Below, piece after piece: positions 48,510 through 60,142 of a stretch of DNA of 64,000 nucleotides. Source of the stretch: Caulobacter sp. CCUG 60055 (GTDB taxonomy: Bacteria; Pseudomonadota; Alphaproteobacteria; Caulobacterales; Caulobacteraceae); assembly GCF_022750545.1 (NCBI RefSeq), contig NZ_PUIC01000001.1, positions 124,001 to 188,000 on the forward strand, in the 5' to 3' direction. A program made the position numbers and the translations under genes. The notes beneath the pieces were generated by a model. The model was not told the DNA's origin and did no database searches. It saw only the letters and a list, made by a program, of their open reading frames with translations. Every line of letters starts with the position of its first letter. The first letter of the stretch is position 1.

Positions 48510-48901
48510 TGCCCATCCTCGCCCCCGTCTCCGCCGGCGAACTGGTCGACAAGATCACCATCCTGCGCATCAAGGCCGAGCGCATCGGCGACGCGGCCAA
48601 GGAGGCCAACGTCCGCAAGGAGCTGGGCCTGCTGGAGGCCATCGCCGCCGAGGCCCTGCCGGCGTCGGCCGAGATCGACGCCCTGACGGCCGAGCTGACC
48701 GCCATCAACGCCGCGCTGTGGGACATCGAGGACGGCAAGCGCGACTGCGAGCGCCGCCAGGACTTCGGCGACCGCTTCGTGCGCCTGGCCCGCGACGTCT
48801 ATATCGAGAACGACCGCCGCGCCGCCGTGAAGCGGCGCATCAACGCCGCGGCGGGCTCGGAGCTCGTCGAGGAGAAGAGCTACAAGCCCTACGGCGCCTG
48901 A
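48509..48901 (+). CDS. DUF6165 family protein
   Basis: This 130-aa mostly helical, charged protein starts MPILAPVSAGELVDKITILRIK and contains INAALWDIEDGKRDCERRQDFG and ARDVYIENDRRAAVKRRIN. I recall this family as DUF6165, often next to LPS glycosyltransferase genes; the name is from memory. Its ATG shares one base with the stop of the GT9 gene, which argues for a common task in glycan assembly. No motif of a known enzyme is visible. Confidence 0.78.
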   Translation: MPILAPVSAGELVDKITILRIKAERIGDAAKEANVRKELGLLEAIAAEALPASAEIDALTAELTAINAALWDIEDGKRDCERRQDFGDRFVRLARDVYIENDRRAAVKRRINAAAGSELVEEKSYKPYGA

Positions 48902-48907
48902 CCGGCC

Positions 48908-49414
48908 TCAGGCCCCGCCGAGGTAGTCCCGCTTGCCCAGCTCCACGCCGTTGTGGCGCAGGATCAGATAGGCGGCGGTGATGTGGAAATAGAAGTTCGG
49001 CAGGATGAAGTTCAGCAGGAACGACTGGCCGGTGAAGGTCATCTCGCTGTCCCGCATCTTCATCACCACGGCGCGCTCTTCGCCGCCGTCGATCTGGTCT
49101 GCCGACAGCCCGTTCAGGAACGCGACGGTCTTGCCCAGGCGTTCCTGCAGTTCGGCGAAAGTGGTCTCGGTGTCCGGATTGCTGGGGAACTCGACGTTCG
49201 CCAGCCGCGCGCCGCCGCGCAGGGCGCTGTCGGCGGCGATCTGCACCTGACGCGACAGCGGCAGCATGTCCGGCGCCAGCCGGTCGTTGATCAGCACGGC
49301 GGGGTCGATCTGGCGGGCTTCGGCGTGGGCGGCCGCCTTGGCCAGGATCTTCGACAAGGCCTCCAGCTTCTGGATGAATACAGGAACCGAGGCTTGGTAC
49401 ATGGAAAGGGACAT
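48908..49414 (-). CDS. DUF1993 domain protein
   Basis: This 168-aa helical protein of the DUF1993 (DinB-like four-helix bundle) family has MSLSMYQASVPVFIQKLEALSKIL, PDMLPLSRQVQIAADSALRG, TFAELQERLGKTVAFLNGL and LNFILPNFYFHITAAYLILRHNGVELGKRDYLG. It may bind a metal through the C-terminal His residues. No function is established. The ATG is at 49412-49414. It lies 89 bases downstream of the enoyl-CoA hydratase gene on the same strand. Confidence 0.85.
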   Translation of the reverse strand: MSLSMYQASVPVFIQKLEALSKILAKAAAHAEARQIDPAVLINDRLAPDMLPLSRQVQIAADSALRGGARLANVEFPSNPDTETTFAELQERLGKTVAFLNGLSADQIDGGEERAVVMKMRDSEMTFTGQSFLLNFILPNFYFHITAAYLILRHNGVELGKRDYLGGA

Positions 49415-49503
49415 GGAATCTCTCGGAGAGGAAAGGCGCGGGCTTGTCTCACGGAAGACGCCCGGGCGTCTTCCGGTTTCGGTCGCCAGCCTGGCCTGGA
49501 AGT

Positions 49504-50307
49504 TTAGCGGCCCTTGAAGGCGGCGGGACGCTTCTGCAGGAAGGCGCCGACGCCCTCGATGAAGTCGTCGGTCTTGCCGGCGAGCTTCTGGGCGGCCCGT
49601 TCAGCCTGAAGCTGCTCGGTCCAGCCGGCGTCGAGGCTGTCCCAGATGGCGCGGCGGATCAGGCCCAGCGACCGCGGGCCGGCCGCCAGCTCGGCGGCGA
49701 GGGCCAGGGCGGTCGGCATCAGCTCGGCGTCGGGAACGCAACGGTTGATCAGGCCCCAGTCCAACGCCCGGGCGGCCGGGATCTTCTCGCCCAGCAGGGC
49801 CATCTCCATGGCGCGGGCCTTGCCGACCAGCCGGGGCAGCAGATAGGTCGAGCCGCCGTCCGGAACCAGGCCGATGCGGCGGAAGGCCTGCAGGAAATAG
49901 GCGCTCTCGGCGGCCACGACGATGTCGCCCATCAGGGCGAACGAGCAGCCGACCCCCGCCGCCGCGCCGTTCACCGCCGTGACCAGCGGGACGGGCAGGT
50001 CGCGGATCAGGCTGACCAGGGGATTGTAGACGGTCTCCAGCGCGCGCCCGGCGTCGGGGCGGCCGTCGACGTCCAGCTCGCGTCCCGCCGCGCCGCCGCC
50101 GGCCAGGTTGGCGCCCGAGCAGAAGCCGCGCCCCTCGCCGGTGAGCACGACCGCGCGGGCCTCGAGCAGCCCGTGGGAGACGCGCTTGAAGACGTCCGTC
50201 AGTTCGGCGCCCATGTCGAGGCCGGCGGCGTTGAGGGTGGCGGGATCGGACAGGGTGACGATCGCGACGCCCTCCCTGATTTCGACCTTCAGCTTTGCAT
50301 AGTCCAT
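49504..50307 (-). CDS. Enoyl-CoA hydratase/isomerase family protein
   Basis: This 267-aa crotonase-fold enzyme has oxyanion-hole glycines in GRGFCSGANLAGGG and NGAAAGVGCSFALMGDIVVA. The GLVPDGGSTYLLPRLVGKARAMEM block resembles PaaG/PaaF-like isomerases, where Asp serves as the acid-base residue in place of the second Glu. It acts on an acyl-CoA, perhaps in beta-oxidation. The ATG is at 50305-50307. No other acyl-CoA gene is nearby, so the substrate is open. Confidence 0.9.
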   Translation of the reverse strand: MDYAKLKVEIREGVAIVTLSDPATLNAAGLDMGAELTDVFKRVSHGLLEARAVVLTGEGRGFCSGANLAGGGAAGRELDVDGRPDAGRALETVYNPLVSLIRDLPVPLVTAVNGAAAGVGCSFALMGDIVVAAESAYFLQAFRRIGLVPDGGSTYLLPRLVGKARAMEMALLGEKIPAARALDWGLINRCVPDAELMPTALALAAELAAGPRSLGLIRRAIWDSLDAGWTEQLQAERAAQKLAGKTDDFIEGVGAFLQKRPAAFKGR

Positions 50308-50390
50308 GGCGCGCTCCCGGATCGGCCTTGCGGCTCTTGCCGAAAGCTAAGCAGGGATAACGCCAGGGAACGCGAGCGGAATCTGCGGCG

Positions 50391-51446
50391 TCAGGCCGCC
50401 GCGTCCACCGCCTCGGCGTTGGTCACGCGGTTGCGGCCCGTGCGCTTGGAGGCGTAGAGCGCGGTGTCGGCACGCTCCAGCAGGGCGTGGATGGTCTCCC
50501 TGGCCGCCCGCTGGGCGAGGCCGGCCGACACGGTGATGGTGCCGAGGTCCTCGTTGGTCGAGCGGCGCTTGAGCATGCGCGACGAGACTTCCTCGCGGAT
50601 CTCCTCCAGCACCTGTTCGACCGCGTGCGCGGTCTCGCCGGGGAAGATCATGGCGAACTCCTCGCCGCCGTAACGGGCGGCGAAACGCGGCGGCGGGGCC
50701 ATGCGGCCCATGACGCTGGCCACGTAGCGGATCACCTGGTCGCCGGTCTGGTGGCCCCAGGTGTCGTTGAAGCTCTTGAAATGGTCGATGTCGATGAGGG
50801 CCAGGGTCAGCGGCTCGCCGCTGGTCTCGGCGTCGGCGCAGGCGCGGCCGAGCTCTTCGTCGAAGGCCTTGCGATTGGCCAAGTTGGTCAGGGAATCCGT
50901 CGAGGCGTCGCGCCGCACCTGTTCCAAATGGTCCTTGAGGCGGTTCACCTCGGCGGTGGATTCCGAAAGCCGCTTCTCGAGCGACTTGTTCTCGCGCTGC
51001 ACGCGGCGGGTGGCCGAGGCCAGGGTGTCGACCAGGCGCTTGATCTGCAGCGTGTCGGTCTGTTCCGACAGCTCCTTGCTCGCGCCGGCCAGGGTGTTGC
51101 CGTACTGCTCGCTGGTCTTCTGGGCGTGCTCGATGGCCTTGGCCACCGTCGCCAGCTCCTTGCTCAGCTGGTCGCCGGCGTTGCGGATCTGCTCGTTCAG
51201 CCGCGCCTTGGGCAGATAGGTCGCCGCCAGCTCCTCGGCCAGGGTGTCGGTGATGGCCTGGCCCAGGGTCATCAGCCGCTGAATCTCGCGGGCGATGGGG
51301 CCTTCGGGATCGGCGACGACGTGCAGCCAGAGCTCGAAGTTCAACGCGGTCGGCCAGACCTCGTTCTGCTCCATGGCGTCGATGGCTTTCCGCGCCATGG
51401 CGTAGGATTCCGGCCCACGGAGCACGGTTTCGACGTCGGCGATCAT
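50391..51446 (-). CDS. GGDEF-domain diguanylate cyclase
   Basis: This 351-aa cytoplasmic protein has a helical N-terminal part (about 1-110), a coiled coil (about 110-185, with LASATRRVQRENKSLEKRLSE) and a complete GGDEF domain with the active-site GGEEF (ARYGGEEFAMIFPG). It has DSLTNLANRKAFDEEL and IDIDHFKSFNDTWGHQTGD, so it should make c-di-GMP. The inhibitory RxxD site just before GGEEF is missing (PPPR at that place), so product inhibition is unlikely. No membrane segment is visible. I chose the ATG at 51444-51446, which has GGGGGA five bases upstream; an ATG ten codons earlier (51476) is possible. Confidence 0.9.
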   Translation of the reverse strand: MIADVETVLRGPESYAMARKAIDAMEQNEVWPTALNFELWLHVVADPEGPIAREIQRLMTLGQAITDTLAEELAATYLPKARLNEQIRNAGDQLSKELATVAKAIEHAQKTSEQYGNTLAGASKELSEQTDTLQIKRLVDTLASATRRVQRENKSLEKRLSESTAEVNRLKDHLEQVRRDASTDSLTNLANRKAFDEELGRACADAETSGEPLTLALIDIDHFKSFNDTWGHQTGDQVIRYVASVMGRMAPPPRFAARYGGEEFAMIFPGETAHAVEQVLEEIREEVSSRMLKRRSTNEDLGTITVSAGLAQRAARETIHALLERADTALYASKRTGRNRVTNAEAVDAAA

Positions 51447-51658
51447 GCTGGTCCCCCAGTCCGTACGAACTCCCATGGCGCGGCCTGTTTCGCCCCCGCC
51501 CCGGGAACTTCGGGGGGACACTATACGGCAGAGGAGAAACGTGAGGTTAAAGAGCGGACGCCGTTCGCTTAAACCGGCCCTTGCCGCCCGCGTCCGTCGA
51601 GCCCATCCTGAACATTGATCATGAGAGCCGGGCCCTTCCGGCCGGGAGGAGCTTGGAC

Positions 51659-53113
51659 ATGAACGCGCCAGCAGGGGTGGGCGGCGACCATCGCGCCGCG
51701 ATGATGCGAATTCTGGACCGGCAGAAGGCCGCGCATCTGCGTGACGGCGCGCCGTCCGCCGAGCAGCGGATCGAGCGGCTGGACCGCTGCATCGGGTTGC
51801 TGGTCGATCACCGCCGCGAGATCGAGGACGCGCTCGACGCCGATTTCGGGGCGCGGTCGCGCGACGCCACCGCCTTGACCGACGTCGCCGGTTCGATCGG
51901 GCCGTTGAAGTTCGCCAAGGAGAACCTGCGCAAGTGGATGCGGCCGGAGCGGCGCAAGACCACGCCGGCGATCCTGGGGCTGTTCGGGGCCAAGGCCGAG
52001 GTCCGCTACCAACCCAAGGGCGTGGTCGGCGTGATCAGTCCGTGGAACTTTCCGGTCAACCTGACCTTCGCGCCCCTGGCCGGCGTTCTGGCGGCGGGCA
52101 ACCGCGCGATGATCAAGCCGTCGGAATTCACCCCGGCGACCTCGGAGCTGATGGCGCGGATGTTCGCCAAGGCGTTCACCGACGAGGAGATCGCGGTGTT
52201 TCCGGGCGGCCCCGAGGTCGGACAGGCATTTTCCGGCCTGCCGTTCGACCATCTGATCTTCACCGGCGCGACCTCGATCGCCCGGCACGTCATGCGGGCG
52301 GCGGCCGAAAACCTGGTGCCGTTGACCCTGGAGCTGGGCGGCAAGAGCCCGGTGATCCTCGGCCGCTCCGCCGACTACGCCACCGCGGCGGCGCGCATCA
52401 TGAACGGCAAGACCCTGAACGCCGGCCAGATCTGCCTGGCGCCCGACTACGTGCTGGCGCCCGACGACCGGCTGGAGGTGTTCGTCGACGAGGCCCGCAA
52501 GGCCGTCGACCGCATGTTCCCGACGGTCAAGGACAATCCCGACTACACCTCCATCGTCGCCCAGCGCCACTACGAGCGCGTCGCCGGCTATGTCGAGGAC
52601 GCCCGGGCCAAGGGCGCGCGGGTGATCGAGATGAAGCCGGCCGATGAGGATCTGACCCAGCAGGAGCACCGCAAGATCGCGCCGACCCTGATCATCGACC
52701 CCACCGACGACATGAAGGTGATGCAGGAGGAGATCTTCGGCCCGGTGCTGCCAGTGAAGACCTATCGCTCGGTCGACGAGGCGGTGGGCTATGTCAACGC
52801 CCATGACCGGCCGCTGGGGCTCTATTATTTCGGGGCCGACGACGCCGAGCGCGAGCGGGTGCTGGAGCGGACGACCTCGGGCGGCGTCACCGTCAACGAC
52901 GTGGTCTTCCACGTCGCCCAGGAGGACCTGCCGTTCGGCGGCGTCGGGCCGGCGGGCATGGGCAGCTATCACGGCGTCGACGGTTTCCGCGAGTTCAGCC
53001 ATCGCAAGGCGGTCTACGTCCAGCTCAAGAAGGACGTGTCGCAGATGGTGCAGATGCGGCCGCCTTACGGGGAAGGGTTCCGCAAATACCTGGAGGCGCA
53101 GATCAAGCGCTGA
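51659..53113 (+). CDS. Coniferyl-aldehyde-dehydrogenase-like aldehyde dehydrogenase
   Basis: This 484-aa NAD(P)-dependent aldehyde dehydrogenase has VVGVISPWNFPVNLTFAPLAGVLAAGNRAMIKPSE, the general base in LELGGKSPVI and the nucleophile in NAGQICLAPDYVL. The short form without a long N-terminus, and the ending DVSQMVQMRPPYG, match the coniferyl aldehyde dehydrogenase (CalB) group. The true substrate may be any aromatic or fatty aldehyde. The ATG at 51659 has GGGAGGA nine bases upstream. It is divergent from the GGDEF gene. Confidence 0.9.
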   Translation: MNAPAGVGGDHRAAMMRILDRQKAAHLRDGAPSAEQRIERLDRCIGLLVDHRREIEDALDADFGARSRDATALTDVAGSIGPLKFAKENLRKWMRPERRKTTPAILGLFGAKAEVRYQPKGVVGVISPWNFPVNLTFAPLAGVLAAGNRAMIKPSEFTPATSELMARMFAKAFTDEEIAVFPGGPEVGQAFSGLPFDHLIFTGATSIARHVMRAAAENLVPLTLELGGKSPVILGRSADYATAAARIMNGKTLNAGQICLAPDYVLAPDDRLEVFVDEARKAVDRMFPTVKDNPDYTSIVAQRHYERVAGYVEDARAKGARVIEMKPADEDLTQQEHRKIAPTLIIDPTDDMKVMQEEIFGPVLPVKTYRSVDEAVGYVNAHDRPLGLYYFGADDAERERVLERTTSGGVTVNDVVFHVAQEDLPFGGVGPAGMGSYHGVDGFREFSHRKAVYVQLKKDVSQMVQMRPPYGEGFRKYLEAQIKR

Positions 53114-53181
53114 GGCGCTAACTCCCGGTTGCGGCGTCCCCTGGCCCGTGGTCCAAGCAGGCCACGGGAGTGACCGTTCGC

Positions 53182-54372
53182 ATGCATCGACCTTCGCCGC
53201 GTCTTGGAAACCACGAAGTTCCCCTGCGGCCGGTCCGCGAGAGCGACGTGCTGCCCCGATTGGAGATTGGAGACCTGCTCGGCGGCGGCGTGCCCGGCAT
53301 GGCCACGGTCGCCGCCGCCGAACATGTTCCGGCGGAGGTGCTCTCGCCGTGGCTGGGCGGACGGCTCGGCGGCGCGCCCTGTCCGCCGGAGTACGGCGGC
53401 GTCCACGGCGGCCTGCTCGGCGAGATCAACGTCTGCCGCGTGCTCGACGTCCTGCATGCGCCGGCGTTCGGCGCGATCGTCGATTGCGACGGACGCGTGC
53501 AATGGGCGAGCGCGCGCGAGGCGATGGACAGGTGGCCGGATCTGTCCGGCCTGCCCGGCGCGCGGCGAGAGGGCGGCGAGACGATCTTCCGTCCGCCGGC
53601 GACGGCGACGCATCTGGCGGCGGCCTCGGTCTTCCACCCCTGGGGCGGCGGCTTCAACTATGGCCATTTCGTCCTGGATGCGCTGCCGTCGCTGCTGGTC
53701 CTCGACGAACTGGATCTACTGGGGCGCTATCCGCCGATCGCGCCGCCCTTGAGCCGCTGGCGGCGGGACCTGCTTCGCCTGGCGTTCGGGGATCATCTCA
53801 AGGTCGACGAGCGTTCCGAGCCGGTCGTGCGGCTCGGCGAGGCGGTCTACGCCACCAGCATGGACCATTTTCTCCATGCCCCGACGCCGATCCTGGGGCG
53901 GCTGCGCGAAAGGGTCCTGGCGCGCGCGCCGGCGCCGAGCGCGCCTGGCGCCCGGCTCTATTTCTCCCGCCGTGGCACGTCGATGCGGGTGATGGTCGAT
54001 GAAGCGGCCGTCGAGGCGGGCCTGCGGCGACGCGGCTTTCGCATCGTGCACCCCGAACGGTTGAGCGTCGGCGAACAGATCGCCCTGGTGCGCGAGGCGG
54101 AGGTCATCGCCGGTCCGACCGGCGCGGCCCTGGCCAACGCGCTGTTCGCGCCGCCGTCGGCCAGGGTGGTGGAGATCCTGCCCCTGAACTTCGCCAGCCA
54201 CTGGGTGCGGAGCATGCGCCATGTCACCGGCGGCGATTGGCGCGGCTATTTTTGCGAATCGCCGATCCCGGAGCGCGAGGTGGCGTTCTGGCGGCGGCTG
54301 CGGCGCGGTTTTCGTTTCGGCTACCGCACCGGCGCGCCGGCGTTCCTGGACTTTCTTGACGCCTGTCTCTAG
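53182..54372 (+). CDS. Glycosyltransferase family 61 protein
   Basis: This 396-aa protein is of the DUF563/GT61 type. It has GGGFNYGHFVLDALPSLLVLDEL, ARLYFSRRGTSMRV and VIAGPTGAALANALFAPPSARVVEILP, which are the usual three blocks. It probably adds pentose or another sugar to a surface glycan. I chose the ATG at 53182, which has GGGAG upstream; a GTG at 53170 would overlap that site. A 7-bp hairpin (CCCGTGG with CCACGGG, 53145-53168) covers the ribosome-binding site and may dampen translation. It stands alone after the aldehyde dehydrogenase. Confidence 0.85.
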   Translation: MHRPSPRLGNHEVPLRPVRESDVLPRLEIGDLLGGGVPGMATVAAAEHVPAEVLSPWLGGRLGGAPCPPEYGGVHGGLLGEINVCRVLDVLHAPAFGAIVDCDGRVQWASAREAMDRWPDLSGLPGARREGGETIFRPPATATHLAAASVFHPWGGGFNYGHFVLDALPSLLVLDELDLLGRYPPIAPPLSRWRRDLLRLAFGDHLKVDERSEPVVRLGEAVYATSMDHFLHAPTPILGRLRERVLARAPAPSAPGARLYFSRRGTSMRVMVDEAAVEAGLRRRGFRIVHPERLSVGEQIALVREAEVIAGPTGAALANALFAPPSARVVEILPLNFASHWVRSMRHVTGGDWRGYFCESPIPEREVAFWRRLRRGFRFGYRTGAPAFLDFLDACL

Positions 54373-54387
54373 GCGCCCGCGAAGCCG

Positions 54388-55932
<1,545 letters not shown>

Positions 55933-56102
55933 GTCACGCTGTTGAAAGCCGGAGCCGCCCGTGCTTGGGCGAGCGGGCGGCGCGGATTCGCCAGACCTGC
56001 TCCGAACGGGGCCGTAATAGACCCCAGAGCTTGAAAGTCAACGCCCGCTCTCCATTTTCCCAAGTCTGGCAACGGATTATGGTTGAGACTCGGAGAGCGT
56101 CC

Positions 56103-56642
56103 ATGAACAACGAGATGATCAGGCCCGCGGTCGAGGCCGATGTTCCAACGCTGAGAACCCTGATCGACGCTTCGGTGATGGCGCTGCAGGCCGGCGACTA
56201 CACCGAGGCCCAGCGCCGCGGCGCCCTGGGGACGGTGTTCGGGATCGACACGCAGCTGATCGCCGACGGCACCTACTTCGTCGTGGAGACCGAGGGGCGC
56301 ATCGTCGGCTGCGGCGGCTGGAGCCGGCGCAAGACCCTGTTCGGAAGCGATCATGTGACGGGCAAGGACGACGCTCTGCTCGACCCCGACGTCGATCCCG
56401 CCAAGATCAGGGCGTTCTTCGTCCATCCCGACTGGGCGCGCCGGGGGATCGGCAGCCGCATCATGCGCGCCTGCGAGGACGCCGCCGCCGAGGCCGGGTT
56501 TCGCCGGTTGGAGCTGGGCGCGACCCTGACCGGGGTGCCGCTCTACGAGCGCCACGGCTTTACGCCGATCGAGCGTATCGAGGCGCCGCTGCCCAACGGC
56601 GAGGCGCTGCCGGTGGTGCGCATGGGCAAGGCGCTCGACTGA
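56103..56642 (+). CDS. GNAT family N-acetyltransferase
   Basis: This 179-aa acetyltransferase has the acetyl-CoA-binding block RAFFVHPDWARRGIGSRIM (motif A, RxxGxG/A as RRGIGS). It starts MIRPAVEADVPTLRTLID and ends VPLYERHGFTPIERIEAPL. The acceptor substrate is unknown. I chose the ATG at 56103, which has GGAGAG six bases upstream (MNNEMIRPA). It is divergent from the rhlE-type gene over 170 bases. Confidence 0.92.
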   Translation: MNNEMIRPAVEADVPTLRTLIDASVMALQAGDYTEAQRRGALGTVFGIDTQLIADGTYFVVETEGRIVGCGGWSRRKTLFGSDHVTGKDDALLDPDVDPAKIRAFFVHPDWARRGIGSRIMRACEDAAAEAGFRRLELGATLTGVPLYERHGFTPIERIEAPLPNGEALPVVRMGKALD

Positions 56643-56678
56643 CCATCCGCCCCCGCCTTGGCGGGGACGGGCGGGGCT

Positions 56679-58718
<2,040 letters not shown>

Positions 58719-58813
58719 GAGCGGACTTTGCGGCGATTCGGTACGGGAACGTCTTCCGGCGGGGTGGAATCCGCCAGGAAAGACGCTCCAATCTCACAGC
58801 CGGCGGGTCCTGG

Positions 58814-60142
58814 CTAGTTGTAGGCCGGCGGGTAGGCCCCGCCGCGGACCTTATAGCGGTCGCGCAGTTCGAGCCCGCGCGAGGTCATCGGCTGCTCCTG
58901 CCCGGCCACGAACACCGCCGTCGGCCAGCTGGTGGTCTCCAGCGGGTCGCCGCTCCAGATCACCAGGTCGGCGTCCTTGCCCGGTTCGAGCGAGCCGGCC
59001 TTGTCGGCGAAGCCCCAGATCCTGGCGGGATTGATGGTCAGCCCGGCCAGGGCCGCGCCGTAGGGCAGGCCGTTGGCCACCGCCGTGCCGGCGTTCAGCC
59101 GCGCCTGGCGCAGATTGGTGAAGTCGCGGCTGCCCAGGATGGCGATGGTCGCGCCGGCGGCCTGCAGGCGCGCGGCGTTGTCCAGGCGCGAGGCCAGGGT
59201 CTCGAAGGCGTCCGGCAGGTCGGCCTCGGCGTCGATCAGCACCGGCGCGCCGGCCTTGGCCAATTCGCCGGCGACCAGCCAGCCTTCCTCGGCGCCTTCA
59301 AGGATGACCTTGACCTTCTCGTCGGCGGCCAGCTTCAGCACCTGGCGGATGTCCGAGGCCCGGTGCACCCGCACCAGCAGCGGGGTCTTGCCCTCGACGA
59401 CGGGGATCAGAGCCTCGAGGTCGGCGCGGGTCAGGCCGAACGGCCGATGGGCGCCGCGCTCGTAGCCGGCGCGGTTCCTGGCGAAGGCGCGGACGTCGTC
59501 GAGGATGGACTTGAGCAGCACGATCGCCGCGCCCCGCGACCCGGCCGCCGAGGCGCCGGATTCGCCGAGGTCTATGGCCATGCCGATCCGGGCCTTGAAC
59601 ACCGGGTTCGGATCGCCCGCCGCCAGCCGCACCGCCGCCGCCTGCCCGGCGAACAGGCCGGGATCGCCGGCTCCGTCATCGCCGCCGCCCTCGTCGGCGT
59701 GGCCGCCGCCGCGGCCGGGGATGGGCGTCAGCACCGCGCGGGTGACGCCGCCCTGGCGGGCGAGGGGAGGCATGGCCGAGCCCGGATTGACGCCGTACTG
59801 CACGTCGAAGCCGGCGCTGAGCTGCGCGCCGGGCCGGTCGTCGCGGGTCTCCTTGACCGCCTCGACCTCGCTGAGCATCAGGTTGGTCGACGGGGCGATG
59901 AAGCCCGGCGTGACGATCTGGCCCTTGGCGTCGACGACGCGCGCGCCGGCCGGGACCGCCGCGCCGGCGCCGACGGCGACGATCTTGCCGTCGCGCATGA
60001 CCACCGCGCCCGAGGCGATGTCGCCGGCCGGACCCATGCTCAGGATGTGGGCGTTGACGACGGCGACCGTCTCGGCCGAGGCCGGCGCCGACAGGGTGAG
60101 TACGGCCGACGCGGCGGCGGCGAACAGAAACGAGCGGCTCAT
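58814..60142 (-). CDS. Exported amidohydrolase-like protein lacking the HxH metal motif
   Basis: This 442-aa protein has a signal peptide (FLFAAAASAVLTLSAPASAE) and the overall fold of imidazolonepropionase/dihydroorotase-type amidohydrolases. It has an N-terminal beta domain (VVNAHILSMGPAGDIASGAV), LLVRVHRASDIRQVL, a late barrel segment (AILGSRDFTNLRQARL), and GLTINPARIWGFADKAGSLEPGKDADLVIW. Where PGxIDxHxH should stand it reads TPGFIAPSTN, so two metal ligands are missing. It starts at an ATG overlapping the stop of the partner gene (ATGA). I infer a non-catalytic or altered partner of the next protein. Confidence 0.85.
   Translation of the reverse strand: MSRSFLFAAAASAVLTLSAPASAETVAVVNAHILSMGPAGDIASGAVVMRDGKIVAVGAGAAVPAGARVVDAKGQIVTPGFIAPSTNLMLSEVEAVKETRDDRPGAQLSAGFDVQYGVNPGSAMPPLARQGGVTRAVLTPIPGRGGGHADEGGGDDGAGDPGLFAGQAAAVRLAAGDPNPVFKARIGMAIDLGESGASAAGSRGAAIVLLKSILDDVRAFARNRAGYERGAHRPFGLTRADLEALIPVVEGKTPLLVRVHRASDIRQVLKLAADEKVKVILEGAEEGWLVAGELAKAGAPVLIDAEADLPDAFETLASRLDNAARLQAAGATIAILGSRDFTNLRQARLNAGTAVANGLPYGAALAGLTINPARIWGFADKAGSLEPGKDADLVIWSGDPLETTSWPTAVFVAGQEQPMTSRGLELRDRYKVRGGAYPPAYN

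Noticed and set aside
51541-51575. Two TTAA motifs upstream of the aldehyde dehydrogenase as a CtrA site
   Set aside because: The motifs are 18 bases apart rather than 7, and the inverted repeat around them is imperfect.
56651-56666. Hairpin CCCCGCC-TT-GGCGGGG between the GNAT gene and parE as a terminator
   Set aside because: The loop has only two bases and no T-tract follows on either strand. It is likely to be chance in such GC-rich DNA.
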